A DNA stretch of 64,000 bases from Tabrizicola fusiformis (GTDB lineage: Bacteria; Pseudomonadota; Alphaproteobacteria; Rhodobacterales; Rhodobacteraceae), in assembly GCF_013328815.1 (NCBI RefSeq), contig NZ_JABUHN010000006.1, forward strand, positions 186,001 to 250,000, read 5' to 3'. A model generated the notes under the pieces. That model was not told where the DNA came from and searched no databases. It saw only the letters and a program-made list of their open reading frames with translations. Below, piece by piece: positions 34,130-43,527 of this stretch. Position 1 is the first letter of the stretch, and every line of letters begins with the position of its first letter. A program made the position numbers and the translations under genes.

Positions 34130-34198
34130 AGGGGGGCCGTCTGCCCCCCTCTGCCCCTGCGGGGCATTCACCCACCGAGGATATTTGGGAACAGATGA
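34130..34198 (-). repeat. AAATATCC-headed hairpin element, copy C
   Basis: On the minus strand, TCATCTGTTCCC is followed by AAATATCC (34179-34186) and GC hairpins (GCCCCTGCGGGGC-type and a G/C-run stem). Located between hisA and hisF, oriented with transcription. Confidence 0.7.
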
Positions 34199-34200
34199 AA

Positions 34201-34920
34201 TCAGCCGCGCAGGGCGGTGAGCGCCGCCGCGAGGTCGATGGCCCCGTCATAGAGCGCGCGGCCCGAGATGGCGCCTGCGATAACGCCGGTGTCGCGCAGG
34301 GCGATGAGGTCTTCCATGCGGCTGACCCCGCCGCTTGCGATGACCGGGATGGTGACGGCGCGGGCCAGCGCCTCGGTCGCTTCGATGTTGGGGCCCTGCA
34401 TCGCGCCGTCGCGGTCGATGTCGGTGTAAATGATCGCGGCCACCCCGGCATCTTCGAAGCTGCGGGCGAGGTCGGTCGCCTGAACGGTGGTTTCCGTCGC
34501 CCAGCCCTTGGTGGCGACAAAGCCTTTGCGGGCGTCGATCCCCACGGCGACCTTGCCGGGGAAGGCTTTCGCGGCCTCGCGCACCAGCGCCGGGTTTTCC
34601 ACCGCCACGGTACCGAGGATCACCCGCGACAGGCCCTTGTCCAGCCACATCGCAATCGTCGCCATGTCGCGGATGCCGCCGCCAAGCTGGGCGGGAACCT
34701 TCACCGCTTTCAGGATCGCCTCGACCGCGGCGGCGTTCACCGGGGCACCGGCGAAAGCGCCATTCAGGTCCACCAGATGCAGCCATTCGCAGCCGGCCGC
34801 CTGAAACTTCAGCGCCTGCGCCGCGGGATCGTCGCCGAACACCGTGGCCGCCGCCATTTCGCCCCGCAGGAGGCGCACGCATTGGCCGTCTTTCAGGTCG
34901 ATGGCGGGATAGAGGATCAT
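34201..34920 (-). CDS. hisA: ProFAR isomerase HisA
   Basis: 239-aa (beta-alpha)8 barrel that isomerises ProFAR to [25 protein letters not shown] contains catalytic Asp8, [12 protein letters not shown] the first phosphate site, and [16 protein letters not shown] near 165 the second catalytic Asp. I start at 34920; an ATG 19 codons upstream would add an atypical Ala/Lys extension. First gene of the hisA-hisF-hisE unit. Confidence 0.96.
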   Translation of the reverse strand: MILYPAIDLKDGQCVRLLRGEMAAATVFGDDPAAQALKFQAAGCEWLHLVDLNGAFAGAPVNAAAVEAILKAVKVPAQLGGGIRDMATIAMWLDKGLSRVILGTVAVENPALVREAAKAFPGKVAVGIDARKGFVATKGWATETTVQATDLARSFEDAGVAAIIYTDIDRDGAMQGPNIEATEALARAVTIPVIASGGVSRMEDLIALRDTGVIAGAISGRALYDGAIDLAAALTALRG

Positions 34921-35061
34921 CGGGCACTCCGGTTTTGCGGTGGCACTTCCTTTGGCACGGGCCGCGCGGATTGCCAAGCGGGGCGCGACCTCACGTCATG
35001 CTTGCCTGCCGGGCATCCTGTCGCGGATGATCGACGCAAGGAACTTTGGGAGGAGGAACCC

Positions 35062-35457
35062 ATGCTGAAGAAACTGATTCTCGCGGCGGTGCTGTCGGTC
35101 GGCGCCGGGGCGGCCTTTGCGGCAGACCCGGTGGAAGGCACCTGGAAGACCAAGCCCGACGACAATGGCAATTTCGGCTATGTCCAGATCAAGCCCTGCG
35201 GCCCGGCCTTTTGCGGCACGCTGATCAAGGCGTTCGACGGCTCGGGCAAGGAAATCGACAGCCCCAATGTCGGCAAGAAGATCGTCTGGGACATGGTGGC
35301 CTATCCCGACGGTCTTTATGACGACGGCAAGATCTGGTCGCCGGACCGCGACAAGACCTATAGCTCGGACATGCAGCTTTCGGGCAACTCGCTGGCGGTC
35401 AGAGGCTGTGTGCTGGGCATCTGCCGCGATGGCGGCACCTGGACGCGGGTGAAGTAA
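35062..35457 (+). CDS. DUF2147 family secreted protein
   Basis: 131-aa exported protein. A signal peptide (MLKKLILAAVLSVGAGAAFA, cleaved before ADP) precedes the DUF2147 lipocalin-like domain: VEGTWKTKPDD, then YVQIKPCGPAFCGTLIKAF with two Cys, and SVRGCVLGICRDGGTWTR-like end with two more Cys, likely disulfides. Start fixed by GGAGGAGG 6-10 bases upstream. The function of DUF2147 is unknown; divergent from hisA. Confidence 0.9.
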   Translation: MLKKLILAAVLSVGAGAAFAADPVEGTWKTKPDDNGNFGYVQIKPCGPAFCGTLIKAFDGSGKEIDSPNVGKKIVWDMVAYPDGLYDDGKIWSPDRDKTYSSDMQLSGNSLAVRGCVLGICRDGGTWTRVK

Positions 35458-35466
35458 CGGGGGGGG

Positions 35467-35484
35467 GGGCGCCTTCGGGCGCCC
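35467..35484 (+). terminator. Intrinsic terminator with TTCG loop after the DUF2147 gene
   Basis: GGGCGCC-TTCG-GGCGCCC, an extra-stable UUCG tetraloop hairpin, followed by TTCACATTTT. It starts 9 bases beyond the stop and reaches the 3' end of the convergent lysE gene. It is preceded by an 11-base G tract (35459-35469) that merges with the stem. Confidence 0.8.
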
Positions 35485-35485
35485 T

Positions 35486-36079
35486 TCACATTTTCAGGAC
35501 CGGCCAGAGCGAGGCGACCAGCGCCGCCGCCATCGTCAGGTTAAAGACCCGCAGCCGCCGCGCATCCGACAGCCAGTGGCGCAAAGCCTCGCCCGCCCAG
35601 GCCCAGAGGCCGACGGTGGGCAGGTTCACCAGCGAGAAAATCGCGGCGACAAGGGCGATTTCCGCGATGCGCCCGCCCGGCGCATAGACCGCGATGGCGC
35701 CAAGGGCCATGGCCCAAGCCTTGGGATTGACCCATTGGAAGAGGGCCGCTTGCAGCAGGCTCATCGGTCTGCCGCCCGCCCTGCCCTCGCCCGGGGCGGC
35801 GGCATGGGCGATCTTCCACGCGAGCCACAGCATATAACCCACGGCAAGCGCCTTGAGCGCGAGCATCGCGAGTGGAAAGCCGTGCAAGAGCCCGGCCAGC
35901 CCAAGCCCCACCGCGCCCGCCAGCACGACAAAGCCCAGCGAGATGCCAAGCATATGCGGCAGCGTCCGGCGAAAGCCGAAATTGGCGCCCGAGGCCATCA
36001 GCATCAGGTTGTTCGGCCCCGGCGTGACCGAGGTGACGAAGGCAAAGCCGAGGAGCGCAAGGAGGAGATCATATGTCAT
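35486..36079 (-). CDS. LysE family amino-acid exporter
   Basis: 197-aa inner-membrane exporter of the LysE/RhtB family with about six hydrophobic spans; the hallmark FVTSVTPGPNNLMLMASGANFG near 14 and FQWVNPKAWAMALGA near 118 are present. The start at 36079 gives MTYDLLLALLG, the family norm. Divergent from an Lrp-type regulator 72 bases away, the standard arrangement for regulated amino-acid efflux. Confidence 0.92.
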   Translation of the reverse strand: MTYDLLLALLGFAFVTSVTPGPNNLMLMASGANFGFRRTLPHMLGISLGFVVLAGAVGLGLAGLLHGFPLAMLALKALAVGYMLWLAWKIAHAAAPGEGRAGGRPMSLLQAALFQWVNPKAWAMALGAIAVYAPGGRIAEIALVAAIFSLVNLPTVGLWAWAGEALRHWLSDARRLRVFNLTMAAALVASLWPVLKM

Positions 36080-36151
36080 GGCGCAAGGATCGGTGAAATC
36101 CTGCGGCATGGGATTGCAAAGATGGCGCCACATCAGCTATTTCTGCAATTC

Positions 36152-36604
36152 ATGGCGAAGATGGATGCAATCAACGAACGGATATTGCAAGAGCTGTCAC
36201 GCGACGGCCGCCAGCCCAATCTGGAACTGGCCGATCGGGTGGGTCTCTCGCCCTCTGCCTGCCTGCGCCGGGTGCAGGAGCTGGAGCGTTCGGGCGTGAT
36301 CAAGGGCTACCGCGCCGTGCTGGACCCGGTGGCGCTGGGGGTGGGCTTTGTCGCCTATGTCACGGTGGGGCTGAACAGCCACACCAAGGCGGCGCAAGAG
36401 GCGTTCGAGCGCGCCGTGGCCCGCGCGCCGCAGGTGCGTGAGTGTCACAATGTGACCGGCACCATCGAATATCTGTTGCGGGTGGAGGTGGCCGACCTTG
36501 CCGCCTACAAACACTGGCACACCGAGGTTCTGGGCGTGCTGCCGCAGGTGCAGGCGATCACAACCTTTGTGGTGATGGGCAGCCCCAAGGACGACCGCGC
36601 GTAG
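36152..36604 (+). CDS. Lrp/AsnC family transcriptional regulator
   Basis: 150-aa regulator: N-terminal HTH (AINERILQELSRDGRQPN, then ADRVGLSPSACLRRVQEL) and C-terminal RAM ligand domain (GVGFVAYVTVGLNSH, VRECHNVTGTIEYLLRVEV). It likely senses an amino acid and controls the divergent LysE exporter. Start at 36152; the ATG at 36161 is an equally plausible alternative. Confidence 0.93.
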   Translation: MAKMDAINERILQELSRDGRQPNLELADRVGLSPSACLRRVQELERSGVIKGYRAVLDPVALGVGFVAYVTVGLNSHTKAAQEAFERAVARAPQVRECHNVTGTIEYLLRVEVADLAAYKHWHTEVLGVLPQVQAITTFVVMGSPKDDRA

Positions 36605-36611
36605 GACGCGC

Positions 36612-36639
36612 GTAGGATGGGCAATATTGCCCATCTTAC
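36612..36639. terminator. Bidirectional hairpin, GGATGGGCA family copy 1
   Basis: 28-base hairpin with 14-base arms beginning GTAGGATGGGCAAT; one pair is G-T. It separates convergent lrp and the DUF1223 gene and overlaps the DUF1223 stop codon. A second member is at 62434. Confidence 0.7.
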
Positions 36640-37352
36640 CGAAGGCGGGCCGCCGCGATGATGTCGGAGGGGCCTTCGTTTTGGAGGATCACCACCACGG
36701 GCGCGCTGCCCGCGGCGGGCACGGTCAGGGCCAGCGGCTCTTGCCCGGCCCATTCGCCGACGATCTGCCAATCGGTCACGATGTTGGAATAGGTCACGAT
36801 CTGGCCGGCATTCTCGCCGCCGGCAATCTCGACCGTCTGCTGCGGCAGGTAGCGCACCAGTTGCACCCGCACCGGCGCGGGCAGCGGCTGTGCCGCCTGC
36901 GCGTCGATCCGCACCAGATCGCCTTCGCGGGTCAGGGTCAGCGCCACCCCCCCCTGACGCCCGGCGCCGCGCTGCACCGCGCTGGCGACCGCGGCCCCTT
37001 CGTTGCCGACCAGACGTTCGCCCCCGGCGACGATGATCTGCGGCGTATAGATCATCTTTTCGCCCGCCGCATGGGCATAGGCTTTCTGCCGTGCCGTAAA
37101 ACGGGCATTGCCGAAAGTATCCTGCCAGCCGATGTAATCCCAGTAATCGACATGCAGCGACAGGGCGATCACCCCCGGCTGACGCACCAGCTCTTCCATC
37201 AGCGCATCGGCAGGCGGGCAAGAGGAACAGCCCTGCGAAGTGTAAAGTTCCACCACCACGCCGGGCTCCGAAACGCCCTCGGCCCCGGCAAGCTGGGGCG
37301 CGGTCAGACAAAACCCAAGGCCGCAGGCGGCACTGACAATCTGTCGCATCAT
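36636..37352 (-). CDS. DUF1223 secreted thioredoxin-fold protein
   Basis: 238-aa exported protein. The signal peptide is [20 protein letters not shown] with cleavage near AGA-EG; then [20 protein letters not shown], a thioredoxin-like strand and C-S-S-C motif typical of DUF1223, [15 protein letters not shown] near 75 and [15 protein letters not shown] near 105. Likely a periplasmic redox protein; substrate unknown. The start at 37352 was chosen because it begins at the signal peptide; longer readings overlap the acnA upstream region. Confidence 0.9.
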   Translation of the reverse strand: MMRQIVSAACGLGFCLTAPQLAGAEGVSEPGVVVELYTSQGCSSCPPADALMEELVRQPGVIALSLHVDYWDYIGWQDTFGNARFTARQKAYAHAAGEKMIYTPQIIVAGGERLVGNEGAAVASAVQRGAGRQGGVALTLTREGDLVRIDAQAAQPLPAPVRVQLVRYLPQQTVEIAGGENAGQIVTYSNIVTDWQIVGEWAGQEPLALTVPAAGSAPVVVILQNEGPSDIIAAARLR

Positions 37353-37587
37353 GGCTTGGTTCCGTTCCCCGTCAGGCCCCTTCCTTCTACAAAAGCCCGA
37401 AGCGGCGCGCCAATCAAGGTTTTGCGAGGCGCCAAGGCCGGGCTTCTGCACCGGAAAGATCGAAAAGAGGGGCTGGCATTTCGGCATACAATTGCATACA
37501 ATGCCACCCGACCCCTACGATTCCCTTGCGTCGTGCCGCCCTCTTCGGCATCAACCCCGCAAGGACGCCAGCCATGAGGAGGCCCGC

Positions 37588-40275
37588 ATGACCGTCACCG
37601 TTGGACACGACAGCCAGAAGACCCGCAAGAGCCTGACTGCAGGCGGCCAGACCGTCTCCTATTATTCGATCCCCGCCGCTGAAGCCGCCGGTCTGGGCGA
37701 GTTCGCCAAGCTTCCCGCCGCTCTGAAAGTGGTGCTGGAAAACATGCTGCGGTTCGAGGATGGCAAGACCGTTTCGGTCGATGACATCCGCGCCTTTTCC
37801 GACTGGGGCAAGCTGGGTGGCAAGAACCCGCGCGAAATCGCCTATCGCCCGGCCCGCGTGCTGATGCAGGACTTCACCGGCGTTCCGGCGGTGGTGGACT
37901 TGGCCGCGATGCGCGACGGCATCCTTGGCCTTGGCGGCGACGCGCAGAAGATCAACCCGCTGAACCCGGTCGATCTGGTCATCGACCACTCGGTGATGAT
38001 CGACGAATTCGGCACCCCCCGCGCCTTTCAGGCCAACGTGGACCGCGAATATGAGCGGAACATGGAGCGTTATGTCTTCCTGAAATGGGGGCAAAAGGCG
38101 TTCAACAACTTCCGCGTGGTGCCGCCGGGCACCGGCATCTGCCATCAGGTGAACCTTGAATATCTGGCCCAGACCGTCTGGACCGACACCGATCAAGACG
38201 GCAACCTTGTGGCCTACCCCGATACGCTGGTCGGCACCGACAGCCACACCACCATGGTCAACGGCCTTGCCGTTCTGGGCTGGGGCGTGGGCGGGATCGA
38301 GGCGGAAGCCGCGATGCTGGGCCAGCCGGTTTCCATGCTGATCCCCGAAGTCGTCGGCTTCAAGCTGACCGGCGAGATGATGGAAGGCACCACGGCGACC
38401 GACCTTGTGCTGAAGGTCGTGCAGATGCTGCGCAAGCATGGCGTGGTGAACAAGTTCGTCGAATTCTACGGCGAGGGTCTTGACCGCCTGCCGCTGGCCG
38501 ACCGGGCGACCATCGCCAACATGGCGCCGGAATACGGCGCCACCTGCGGCTTCTTCCCGATCGACAATGAAACCCTGCGCTACCTGCGCGGCACCGGCCG
38601 CGATGAGGGCCGCATCGCGCTGGTCGAAGCCTATGCCAAGGCCAACGGCATGTGGCGGGATGAAGCCTACGATCCGGTCTACACCTCGACCCTGCATCTG
38701 GATATGGGCAGCATCGTTCCGGCGATCTCCGGCCCGAAGCGCCCGCAGGACTATCTGCCGCTGACCGATGCCAAAACCTCGTTCGCCAAGGAAATGGAAG
38801 CCAGCTTCAAGCGTCCGATGGGCGTCGAAGTCGCGGTTGAGGGCGAAGATTACACCATGTCCTCGGGCAAGGTGGTGATTGCCTCGATCACCTCCTGCAC
38901 CAACACTTCGAACCCCTATGTGCTGATCGGGGCTGGCCTTGTGGCGCGCAAGGCCCGCGCCCTGGGTCTGAACCGCAAGCCCTGGGTGAAAACCTCGCTC
39001 GCCCCCGGCTCGCAGGTCGTGTCGGAATACCTGAACGCTGCGGGCTTGCAGGAAGACCTTGACGCCGTCGGCTTCAACCTGGTCGGCTATGGCTGCACCA
39101 CCTGCATCGGCAACTCGGGCCCGCTGCAACCCGAGATTTCCAAGGCGATCAACGAGGGCGATCTGGTCGCCACCGCCGTCCTCTCGGGCAACCGCAACTT
39201 CGAAGGCCGCATCTCGCCCGACGTCCGCGCCAACTACCTCGCCTCGCCGCCCTTGGTCGTGGCCTATGCGCTGGCCGGCGACATGAACATCGACCTGACC
39301 AAGGAACCGCTCGGCACCTCGAAAGACGGCAAGCCGGTGTTCCTGAAAGACATCTGGCCGACCAACAAGGAAATCGCCGATCTGGTGAACGAAGTCGTCA
39401 CCCGCGAAGCCTTCCTGAAAAAATACGCCGATGTGTTCAAGGGCGATGCCAAATGGCAGGCGGTCGAAACCACCGACTCTGAGACCTATGACTGGCCGCC
39501 GACCTCGACCTATATCCAGAACCCGCCCTATTTCAAAGGCATGGCCAAAACGCCGGGCACCATCGCCGATATCTCGGGCGCCCGGGTTCTGGCGCTTCTG
39601 GGCGACATGATCACCACCGACCACATCTCGCCCGCAGGTTCGTTCAAGCCCACCACTCCGGCGGGCAAGTATCTGACCGAGCGTCAGGTTCCGGTCTCCG
39701 AGTTCAACTCCTATGGCGCCCGTCGCGGCAACCATGAGGTGATGATGCGTGGCACCTTCGCCAATATCCGTATCAAGAACGAGATGCTGGACGGTGTCGA
39801 AGGCGGCTACACCAAGGGGCCGGACGGGGTGCAGACCTCGATCTTCGACGCCTCGATGGCCTATCAGCAACAGGGCACCCCGCTGGTGATCTTCGGCGGC
39901 ATCGAATACGGCGCCGGGTCTTCGCGCGACTGGGCCGCCAAGGGCACAGCACTTCTGGGCGTCAAGGCGGTCATCGCCGAGTCGTTCGAGCGTATCCACC
40001 GCTCCAACCTCGTCGGCATGGGCGTGATCCCGTTCGAGTTCACCAATGGCGACACCCGCAAGTCGCTGGGCCTCAAGGGCGATGAAGTGGTCAGCATCGC
40101 GGGCCTCGCCGGCGATCTGAAGCCGCTGTCGCTGGTGCCCTGCACCATCACCTACGGCGACGGCACGGTGAAGACGATCCAGATCAAGTGCCGGATCGAT
40201 ACCGAAATCGAGATCGAATACGTCGAACACGGCGGCGTCCTGCATTACGTCCTGCGCAACCTCGCCGCCTCCTGA
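37588..40275 (+). CDS. acnA: Aconitate hydratase A
   Basis: TCA-cycle enzyme interconverting citrate and isocitrate, 895 aa, the size of the AcnA/IRP1 type. [4Fe-4S] ligands are in [12 protein letters not shown] near 437 and [12 protein letters not shown] near 503. [14 protein letters not shown] near 210, and the C-terminal swivel domain has [13 protein letters not shown] near 775 with active-site Arg and Ser. Start at 37588 (MTVTVGHDS), preceded by GAGGAGG. Monocistronic, ended by a strong terminator. Confidence 0.97.
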   Translation: MTVTVGHDSQKTRKSLTAGGQTVSYYSIPAAEAAGLGEFAKLPAALKVVLENMLRFEDGKTVSVDDIRAFSDWGKLGGKNPREIAYRPARVLMQDFTGVPAVVDLAAMRDGILGLGGDAQKINPLNPVDLVIDHSVMIDEFGTPRAFQANVDREYERNMERYVFLKWGQKAFNNFRVVPPGTGICHQVNLEYLAQTVWTDTDQDGNLVAYPDTLVGTDSHTTMVNGLAVLGWGVGGIEAEAAMLGQPVSMLIPEVVGFKLTGEMMEGTTATDLVLKVVQMLRKHGVVNKFVEFYGEGLDRLPLADRATIANMAPEYGATCGFFPIDNETLRYLRGTGRDEGRIALVEAYAKANGMWRDEAYDPVYTSTLHLDMGSIVPAISGPKRPQDYLPLTDAKTSFAKEMEASFKRPMGVEVAVEGEDYTMSSGKVVIASITSCTNTSNPYVLIGAGLVARKARALGLNRKPWVKTSLAPGSQVVSEYLNAAGLQEDLDAVGFNLVGYGCTTCIGNSGPLQPEISKAINEGDLVATAVLSGNRNFEGRISPDVRANYLASPPLVVAYALAGDMNIDLTKEPLGTSKDGKPVFLKDIWPTNKEIADLVNEVVTREAFLKKYADVFKGDAKWQAVETTDSETYDWPPTSTYIQNPPYFKGMAKTPGTIADISGARVLALLGDMITTDHISPAGSFKPTTPAGKYLTERQVPVSEFNSYGARRGNHEVMMRGTFANIRIKNEMLDGVEGGYTKGPDGVQTSIFDASMAYQQQGTPLVIFGGIEYGAGSSRDWAAKGTALLGVKAVIAESFERIHRSNLVGMGVIPFEFTNGDTRKSLGLKGDEVVSIAGLAGDLKPLSLVPCTITYGDGTVKTIQIKCRIDTEIEIEYVEHGGVLHYVLRNLAAS

Positions 40276-40296
40276 TCCGGCAAGACCGGCAAACAA

Positions 40297-40330
40297 GGCC
40301 CGGAGGGAAACCTCCGGGCCTTTGTGCTTT
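40297..40330 (+). terminator. Intrinsic terminator of acnA
   Basis: Perfect 10-base stem GGCCCGGAGG/CCTCCGGGCC with a GAAA tetraloop (40307-40310) followed by TTTGTGCTTT, 22 bases after the acnA stop. Confidence 0.93.
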
Positions 40331-40377
40331 GTTAACCCGCCGCGCGCATCCTGCCTTCAGGACAAGAGGAGACAGAA

Positions 40378-40482
40378 ATGCGCCCCACCGCCAGAACCGA
40401 AACCCGGACCAGCCCGCTCTGGGCCGATCTCACCGCCATGGCGCTGCTGTCGGCCCTTGCGCTGGTGATTGCGGTCTTCTGA
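40378..40482 (+). CDS. 34-residue single-span membrane microprotein
   Basis: Small ORF with a strong ribosome-binding site (AAGAGGAGACAGAA before ATG). The product has a basic/Thr-rich N-terminus (MRPTARTETRTSPLWADL) and a C-terminal hydrophobic helix (TAMALLSALALVIAVF) that reaches the end of the chain. It lies after the acnA terminator, so it needs its own promoter, and convergent to ccmG. I do not recognise it; a tail-anchored regulatory or assembly microprotein is possible. Confidence 0.6.
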   Translation: MRPTARTETRTSPLWADLTAMALLSALALVIAVF

Positions 40483-40484
40483 CC

Positions 40485-40560
40485 TTCATCTTGGCCCAAA
40501 TATCCTCGGGCGGCGGCGCCTGCAGGGCGCCGGTGGGGGGCAGACAGCCCCCCTGCCCGG
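40485..40560 (+). repeat. AAATATCC-headed hairpin element, copy D
   Basis: TTCATCTTGGCCC plus AAATATCC (40498-40505) followed by GGCGCC...GGCGCC and GGGGGGC-AGACA-GCCCCCC hairpins. It begins 2 bases after the microprotein stop. Its head differs from copy A by one base over about 20. Confidence 0.75.
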
Positions 40561-40592
40561 CCCGCCACGGGCACGCCGACAACCTCCCGCGC

Positions 40593-40637
40593 CAAATTCC
40601 TTGCAAGGAATTTGCAAGTTTCTTGCAAGAAACTTGC
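40593..40637. repeat. Double-palindrome element, copy 4
   Basis: Perfect palindromes 40593-40614 (half CAAATTCCTTG) and 40614-40637 (half GCAAGTTTCTTG) sharing one base; ends 3 bases before the ccmG stop codon, on the 3' side of the ccm operon. Confidence 0.85.
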
Positions 40638-40640
40638 GCC

Positions 40641-41177
40641 CTACTGCGCCGCCAGCGCCTTTTCCAGCTCGGGGCGGAAGCGTTGCTGGTAATCATCGCC
40701 CACCATCGGCCCGATGAAGCGATAGGCCACCGTGCCATCGCCGTTCAGGATGAAGGTCTCGGGCGGGGCGGTGACGCCCCAATCCAGCCTTGTCTTGCCG
40801 CGTGGATCGAACACCACGCCGGCAAAGGGATTGCCCGCCTCCCCCAGAAAGGCCAGCGCATCGGCCTCACGGTCCATCATGTTGACGCCGACCACATGCA
40901 GCCCTTCTTCGGACAGCGCCTTGAGCGTCGGATGCTCGGCCCGGCAGGGCGGGCACCAGCTTGCCCAGAAATTGACGATGGTCACCTTGCCGCCTGCCAG
41001 ATCGGCCGAAGTCACCCCCGGAATGCCGGGCAGAACTCCGGTTCCCAAAGGCGGCGCCGGCTGACCGATGAAGGTCGAGGGCAGTTGGCCCACATTCTCG
41101 CGCCCCATGCCCCACCAGAACATCGCCGCCAGCGCCAGAAACAACAGCGGCGGCAGCGCCATCAAAATCCTACCCAT
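40641..41177 (-). CDS. ccmG: Cytochrome c biogenesis thiol oxidoreductase CcmG/DsbE
   Basis: 178-aa membrane-anchored periplasmic thioredoxin that keeps apocytochrome c haem-binding cysteines reduced. N-terminal anchor ILMALPPLLFLALAAMFWW, then FIGQPAPPL and the active-site WASWCPPCRAEHP near 80; cis-Pro region APPETFILNGDG near 140. Start at 41177 (MGRILMALPP) in an overlap with the 3' end of ccmD. Last gene of ccmABCDG. Confidence 0.95.
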   Translation of the reverse strand: MGRILMALPPLLFLALAAMFWWGMGRENVGQLPSTFIGQPAPPLGTGVLPGIPGVTSADLAGGKVTIVNFWASWCPPCRAEHPTLKALSEEGLHVVGVNMMDREADALAFLGEAGNPFAGVVFDPRGKTRLDWGVTAPPETFILNGDGTVAYRFIGPMVGDDYQQRFRPELEKALAAQ

Positions 41178-41331
41178 GGTTCTTGCCCTGCCGTGCCTCA
41201 ACCTCGCGCAACTGCCGCTTCACCTGCGCCCCCCGCCACAGCGACCAGCCCACCACCAGCACCAGAAGCGCGATCGTGGCCGCATAGGACCACAGCACCA
41301 CGCCCGCATATTTCCCCAGCTCCGGCATCAT
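41170..41331 (-). CDS. ccmD: Haem exporter protein CcmD
   Basis: 53-aa single-span protein required for release of holo-CcmE from CcmABC. MMPELGKYAGVVLWSYAATI is followed by LLVLVVGWSLW as membrane segment and a basic tail RGAQVKRQLREVEARQG, the classic CcmD layout. Its ATG overlaps the ccmC stop (ATGA). Confidence 0.9.
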   Translation of the reverse strand: MMPELGKYAGVVLWSYAATIALLVLVVGWSLWRGAQVKRQLREVEARQGKNHG

Positions 41332-42056
41332 GCCAGCCTCTCCCGCGCCATCAGCGCCGCCAGCCGCCGCGCCCGGATTTCGGTCCGGGTGCGCAGCAGT
41401 ACCAGCGCCACGAACAACAGCACAAACCCCGCAATGCACAGCAGAAGCGGGAACCAGTAGACATCCGAGATGTTCTCTTCCTTATCCAGCGACAGCGTCG
41501 CCCCCTGATGCAGCCCCTGATTCCAGAACAGCACCGCATAGCGCGACAGGAAGGCAAATACTGATCCGACGATGCACAGCACCGAAGTCAGGTCAGCCGC
41601 GGTATCCGGGTTCTCTACCGCCGCCCAAAGCGCGATATAGCCCAGATAGAACAGCGACAGGATCAGAAAGGCCGTCAGCCGCGGATCCCAGGCCCACCAG
41701 GTGCCCCACATCGGCTGCCCCCAGATCGCCCCGGTGATCAGGCCGATCACCGTAAAGACCAGCCCCACCGGCGCCGCCGCCTTGGCCGAGAGCGCCGACA
41801 CATGATGCCGCCGCACCAGCCAGATCAGCGAGGTGACCAGCATCATCGCCCAGGCCGAGGTGGCCATCATCGCCGCCGGCACATGCAGATAAATGATCTT
41901 GACCGTCGCGCCGAACTTGTCGGCGACCGGCGTGAAGAAAAAGCCCCAGACCAGCCCCGCCATCAGGCACAGCGCCGCCACCCCGCTGACCCAGGGCAAA
42001 AGCAGGCCCGAGGTCTGCATGAAGCGCTTGGGGTTGGCATATTCCCAGATCGACAT
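41328..42056 (-). CDS. ccmC: Haem transporter CcmC
   Basis: 242-aa polytopic membrane protein that presents haem to CcmE. Six hydrophobic spans and the tryptophan-rich haem-handling motif MWGTWWAWDPRLTAF near 125, with flanking conserved His (YLHVPAAMM near 60). Start at 42056 (MSIWEYANPKRF). Between ccmB and ccmD. Confidence 0.96.
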   Translation of the reverse strand: MSIWEYANPKRFMQTSGLLLPWVSGVAALCLMAGLVWGFFFTPVADKFGATVKIIYLHVPAAMMATSAWAMMLVTSLIWLVRRHHVSALSAKAAAPVGLVFTVIGLITGAIWGQPMWGTWWAWDPRLTAFLILSLFYLGYIALWAAVENPDTAADLTSVLCIVGSVFAFLSRYAVLFWNQGLHQGATLSLDKEENISDVYWFPLLLCIAGFVLLFVALVLLRTRTEIRARRLAALMARERLA

Positions 42057-42097
42057 GGCTCGTCCCACGGTTACGGCTCTTCCTACCACATCGGGCG

Positions 42098-42754
42098 CTA
42101 ACGGAGGTTGACGCGGATTGCCGCAGCCGCCGCAAAGGGCAACAGCGCCAGCGACCCGGCGGTGATCCCGGCCAAAAGCGCCAGCGGCGTGCCCACCGAC
42201 AGCCCCGCCGCCCCCCGTTTGACCACCTCGGCGCCAAAGATCAAGGTCGGGATATAGAGCGGCAGCACCAGAAGGCTCATCAACAGCCCGCCCCGTTTCA
42301 GCCCCACGGTCAGCGCCGCCCCGAAAGCGCCGATCACCGACAGCGCCGGGGTTCCCAGCGCCAGCGCCAGCACCAGCCACAGATAGCCCGGCCCCGGCAG
42401 GTTCAAAAGCAGCCCCAGCACCGGCGAAACCGCCACCAGCGGCAGCCCGGTGACCAGCCAATGCGCCAGAGCCTTGACCGCCGCCACCCCCTCCAACGGA
42501 ATGGGCGAGGTGGCCAAGAGGTCCAGCGAGCCATCCTCGAAATCCAGCGCAAAGATCCGGTCCAGCGACAACAGGCAGGAGAGGAGCGCCCCCACCCACA
42601 GGATGCCCGGCGCGATCTTGGCCAGCGTTGCGGCCTCCGGCCCCACGCCCAAAGGCACGATCACCGCCACCAGCAGGAAAAACGCCAACCCCAGGCCAAA
42701 GCCCCCCCCGGCCCGCACCGCCAGCCGCAAATCCCGGATCAAGAGGCCGATCAT
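42098..42754 (-). CDS. ccmB: Haem exporter permease CcmB
   Basis: 218-aa membrane subunit of the CcmAB ABC complex with six hydrophobic spans; [20 protein letters not shown] near 63 and [15 protein letters not shown] near 160 are family landmarks. ATGA overlap with ccmA upstream; a 41-base gap follows before ccmC. Confidence 0.95.
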   Translation of the reverse strand: MIGLLIRDLRLAVRAGGGFGLGLAFFLLVAVIVPLGVGPEAATLAKIAPGILWVGALLSCLLSLDRIFALDFEDGSLDLLATSPIPLEGVAAVKALAHWLVTGLPLVAVSPVLGLLLNLPGPGYLWLVLALALGTPALSVIGAFGAALTVGLKRGGLLMSLLVLPLYIPTLIFGAEVVKRGAAGLSVGTPLALLAGITAGSLALLPFAAAAAIRVNLR

Positions 42755-43383
42755 GCAAAGGCCTCGTCAAAGGCGCCGCGCCGTCCGCCATCCTCGGGCG
42801 GGCGGGCCTTGAAGGGGGTCAGGTCCAGCATCCGCGCCGTGGCAAGGCCAAGGTCGATATGGGTGGCGATCAGCGCCGCGCCGCCCGCCGCCAGATGCCG
42901 TGCCACCGCCTGCGCGAAAAGCGCCACCGAGGCCGCATCCAGCGAGACCGTCGGCTCGTCCATCACCCAGACCGGACGCCCGGTGACCAAGAGCCGCGCC
43001 AGCCCCAGCCGCCGCTTCTGCCCCGCCGAAAGATTGGCCGCCCGCCGGTCGGCCAGCGCGCGCAGGTTCATCCGGTCAAGCGCCTCCGCAACCCGGTCCT
43101 GACCGAACACCCCGGCCCAGAACCCCAGATTCTCGTCCACCGTCAGCACCGCCTTCACCCCGTCGGCATGGGCGGCATAGGCCACCGCCTCGGGCGCCGC
43201 CACGACCTGCCCCGCCAGCGGCGGCTGCAACCCCGCCACCGTGCGCAAAAGCGTGGTCTTGCCGATGCCATTCGGCCCCCGCAGCACCAACGCCTCGCCC
43301 GGGGCAAGGGCAAAGCCCACCCCTTCCAGCACCGGCAGATCGCCGCGCGCCACAGCAAGATCTTTTACGGACAACAGCGTCAT
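42751..43383 (-). CDS. ccmA: Haem ABC exporter ATP-binding protein CcmA
   Basis: 210-aa ATPase that drives release of holo-CcmE. Walker [13 protein letters not shown] near 38, signature [15 protein letters not shown] near 125, Walker [13 protein letters not shown] near 147. First gene of ccmABCDG. In related genomes, as I recall, ccm follows the secDF/Mth938 genes on the same strand; here an inverted aldo/keto reductase gene intervenes. Confidence 0.95.
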   Translation of the reverse strand: MTLLSVKDLAVARGDLPVLEGVGFALAPGEALVLRGPNGIGKTTLLRTVAGLQPPLAGQVVAAPEAVAYAAHADGVKAVLTVDENLGFWAGVFGQDRVAEALDRMNLRALADRRAANLSAGQKRRLGLARLLVTGRPVWVMDEPTVSLDAASVALFAQAVARHLAAGGAALIATHIDLGLATARMLDLTPFKARPPEDGGRRGAFDEAFA

Positions 43384-43450
43384 GCCCCAGCCCTACCCGA
43401 TGCCCGCCGCCACGAAAAGGGCCATCGCCGCCCGCACGGTCTTGCCCTTC

Positions 43451-43513
43451 TCATCCTCTCCCGCCAAATATCCCGCGGGAGGTCCGGAGGGTGCGAAACT
43501 CTCCGGGGCCGGT
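43451..43513 (+). repeat. AAATATCC-headed hairpin element, copy E
   Basis: TCATCCTCTCCCGCC plus AAATATCC (43466-43473), then CCCGCGGG and the hairpin CCGGAG...CTCCGG (43484-43506). It lies in the leader region between divergent ccmA and the aldo/keto reductase gene, ending just before the latter's ribosome-binding site. Confidence 0.72.
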
Positions 43514-43527
43514 AACAGGAGCGACAG

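Noticed and set aside
35459-35469. 11-base poly-G tract as a phase-variation switch
   Set aside because: It starts just after the DUF2147 stop codon and merges into a terminator stem, so slippage would not change a reading frame.
37351-37587. N-terminal extension of acnA by about 79 codons
   Set aside because: The extension is low-quality sequence overlapping the divergent DUF1223 leader. The ATG at 37588 has GAGGAGG upstream and gives the standard AcnA N-terminus.
37414-40296. Open frame of about 960 codons opposite acnA
   Set aside because: Antisense shadow; acnA has all Fe-S and active-site motifs, a ribosome-binding site and a terminator.
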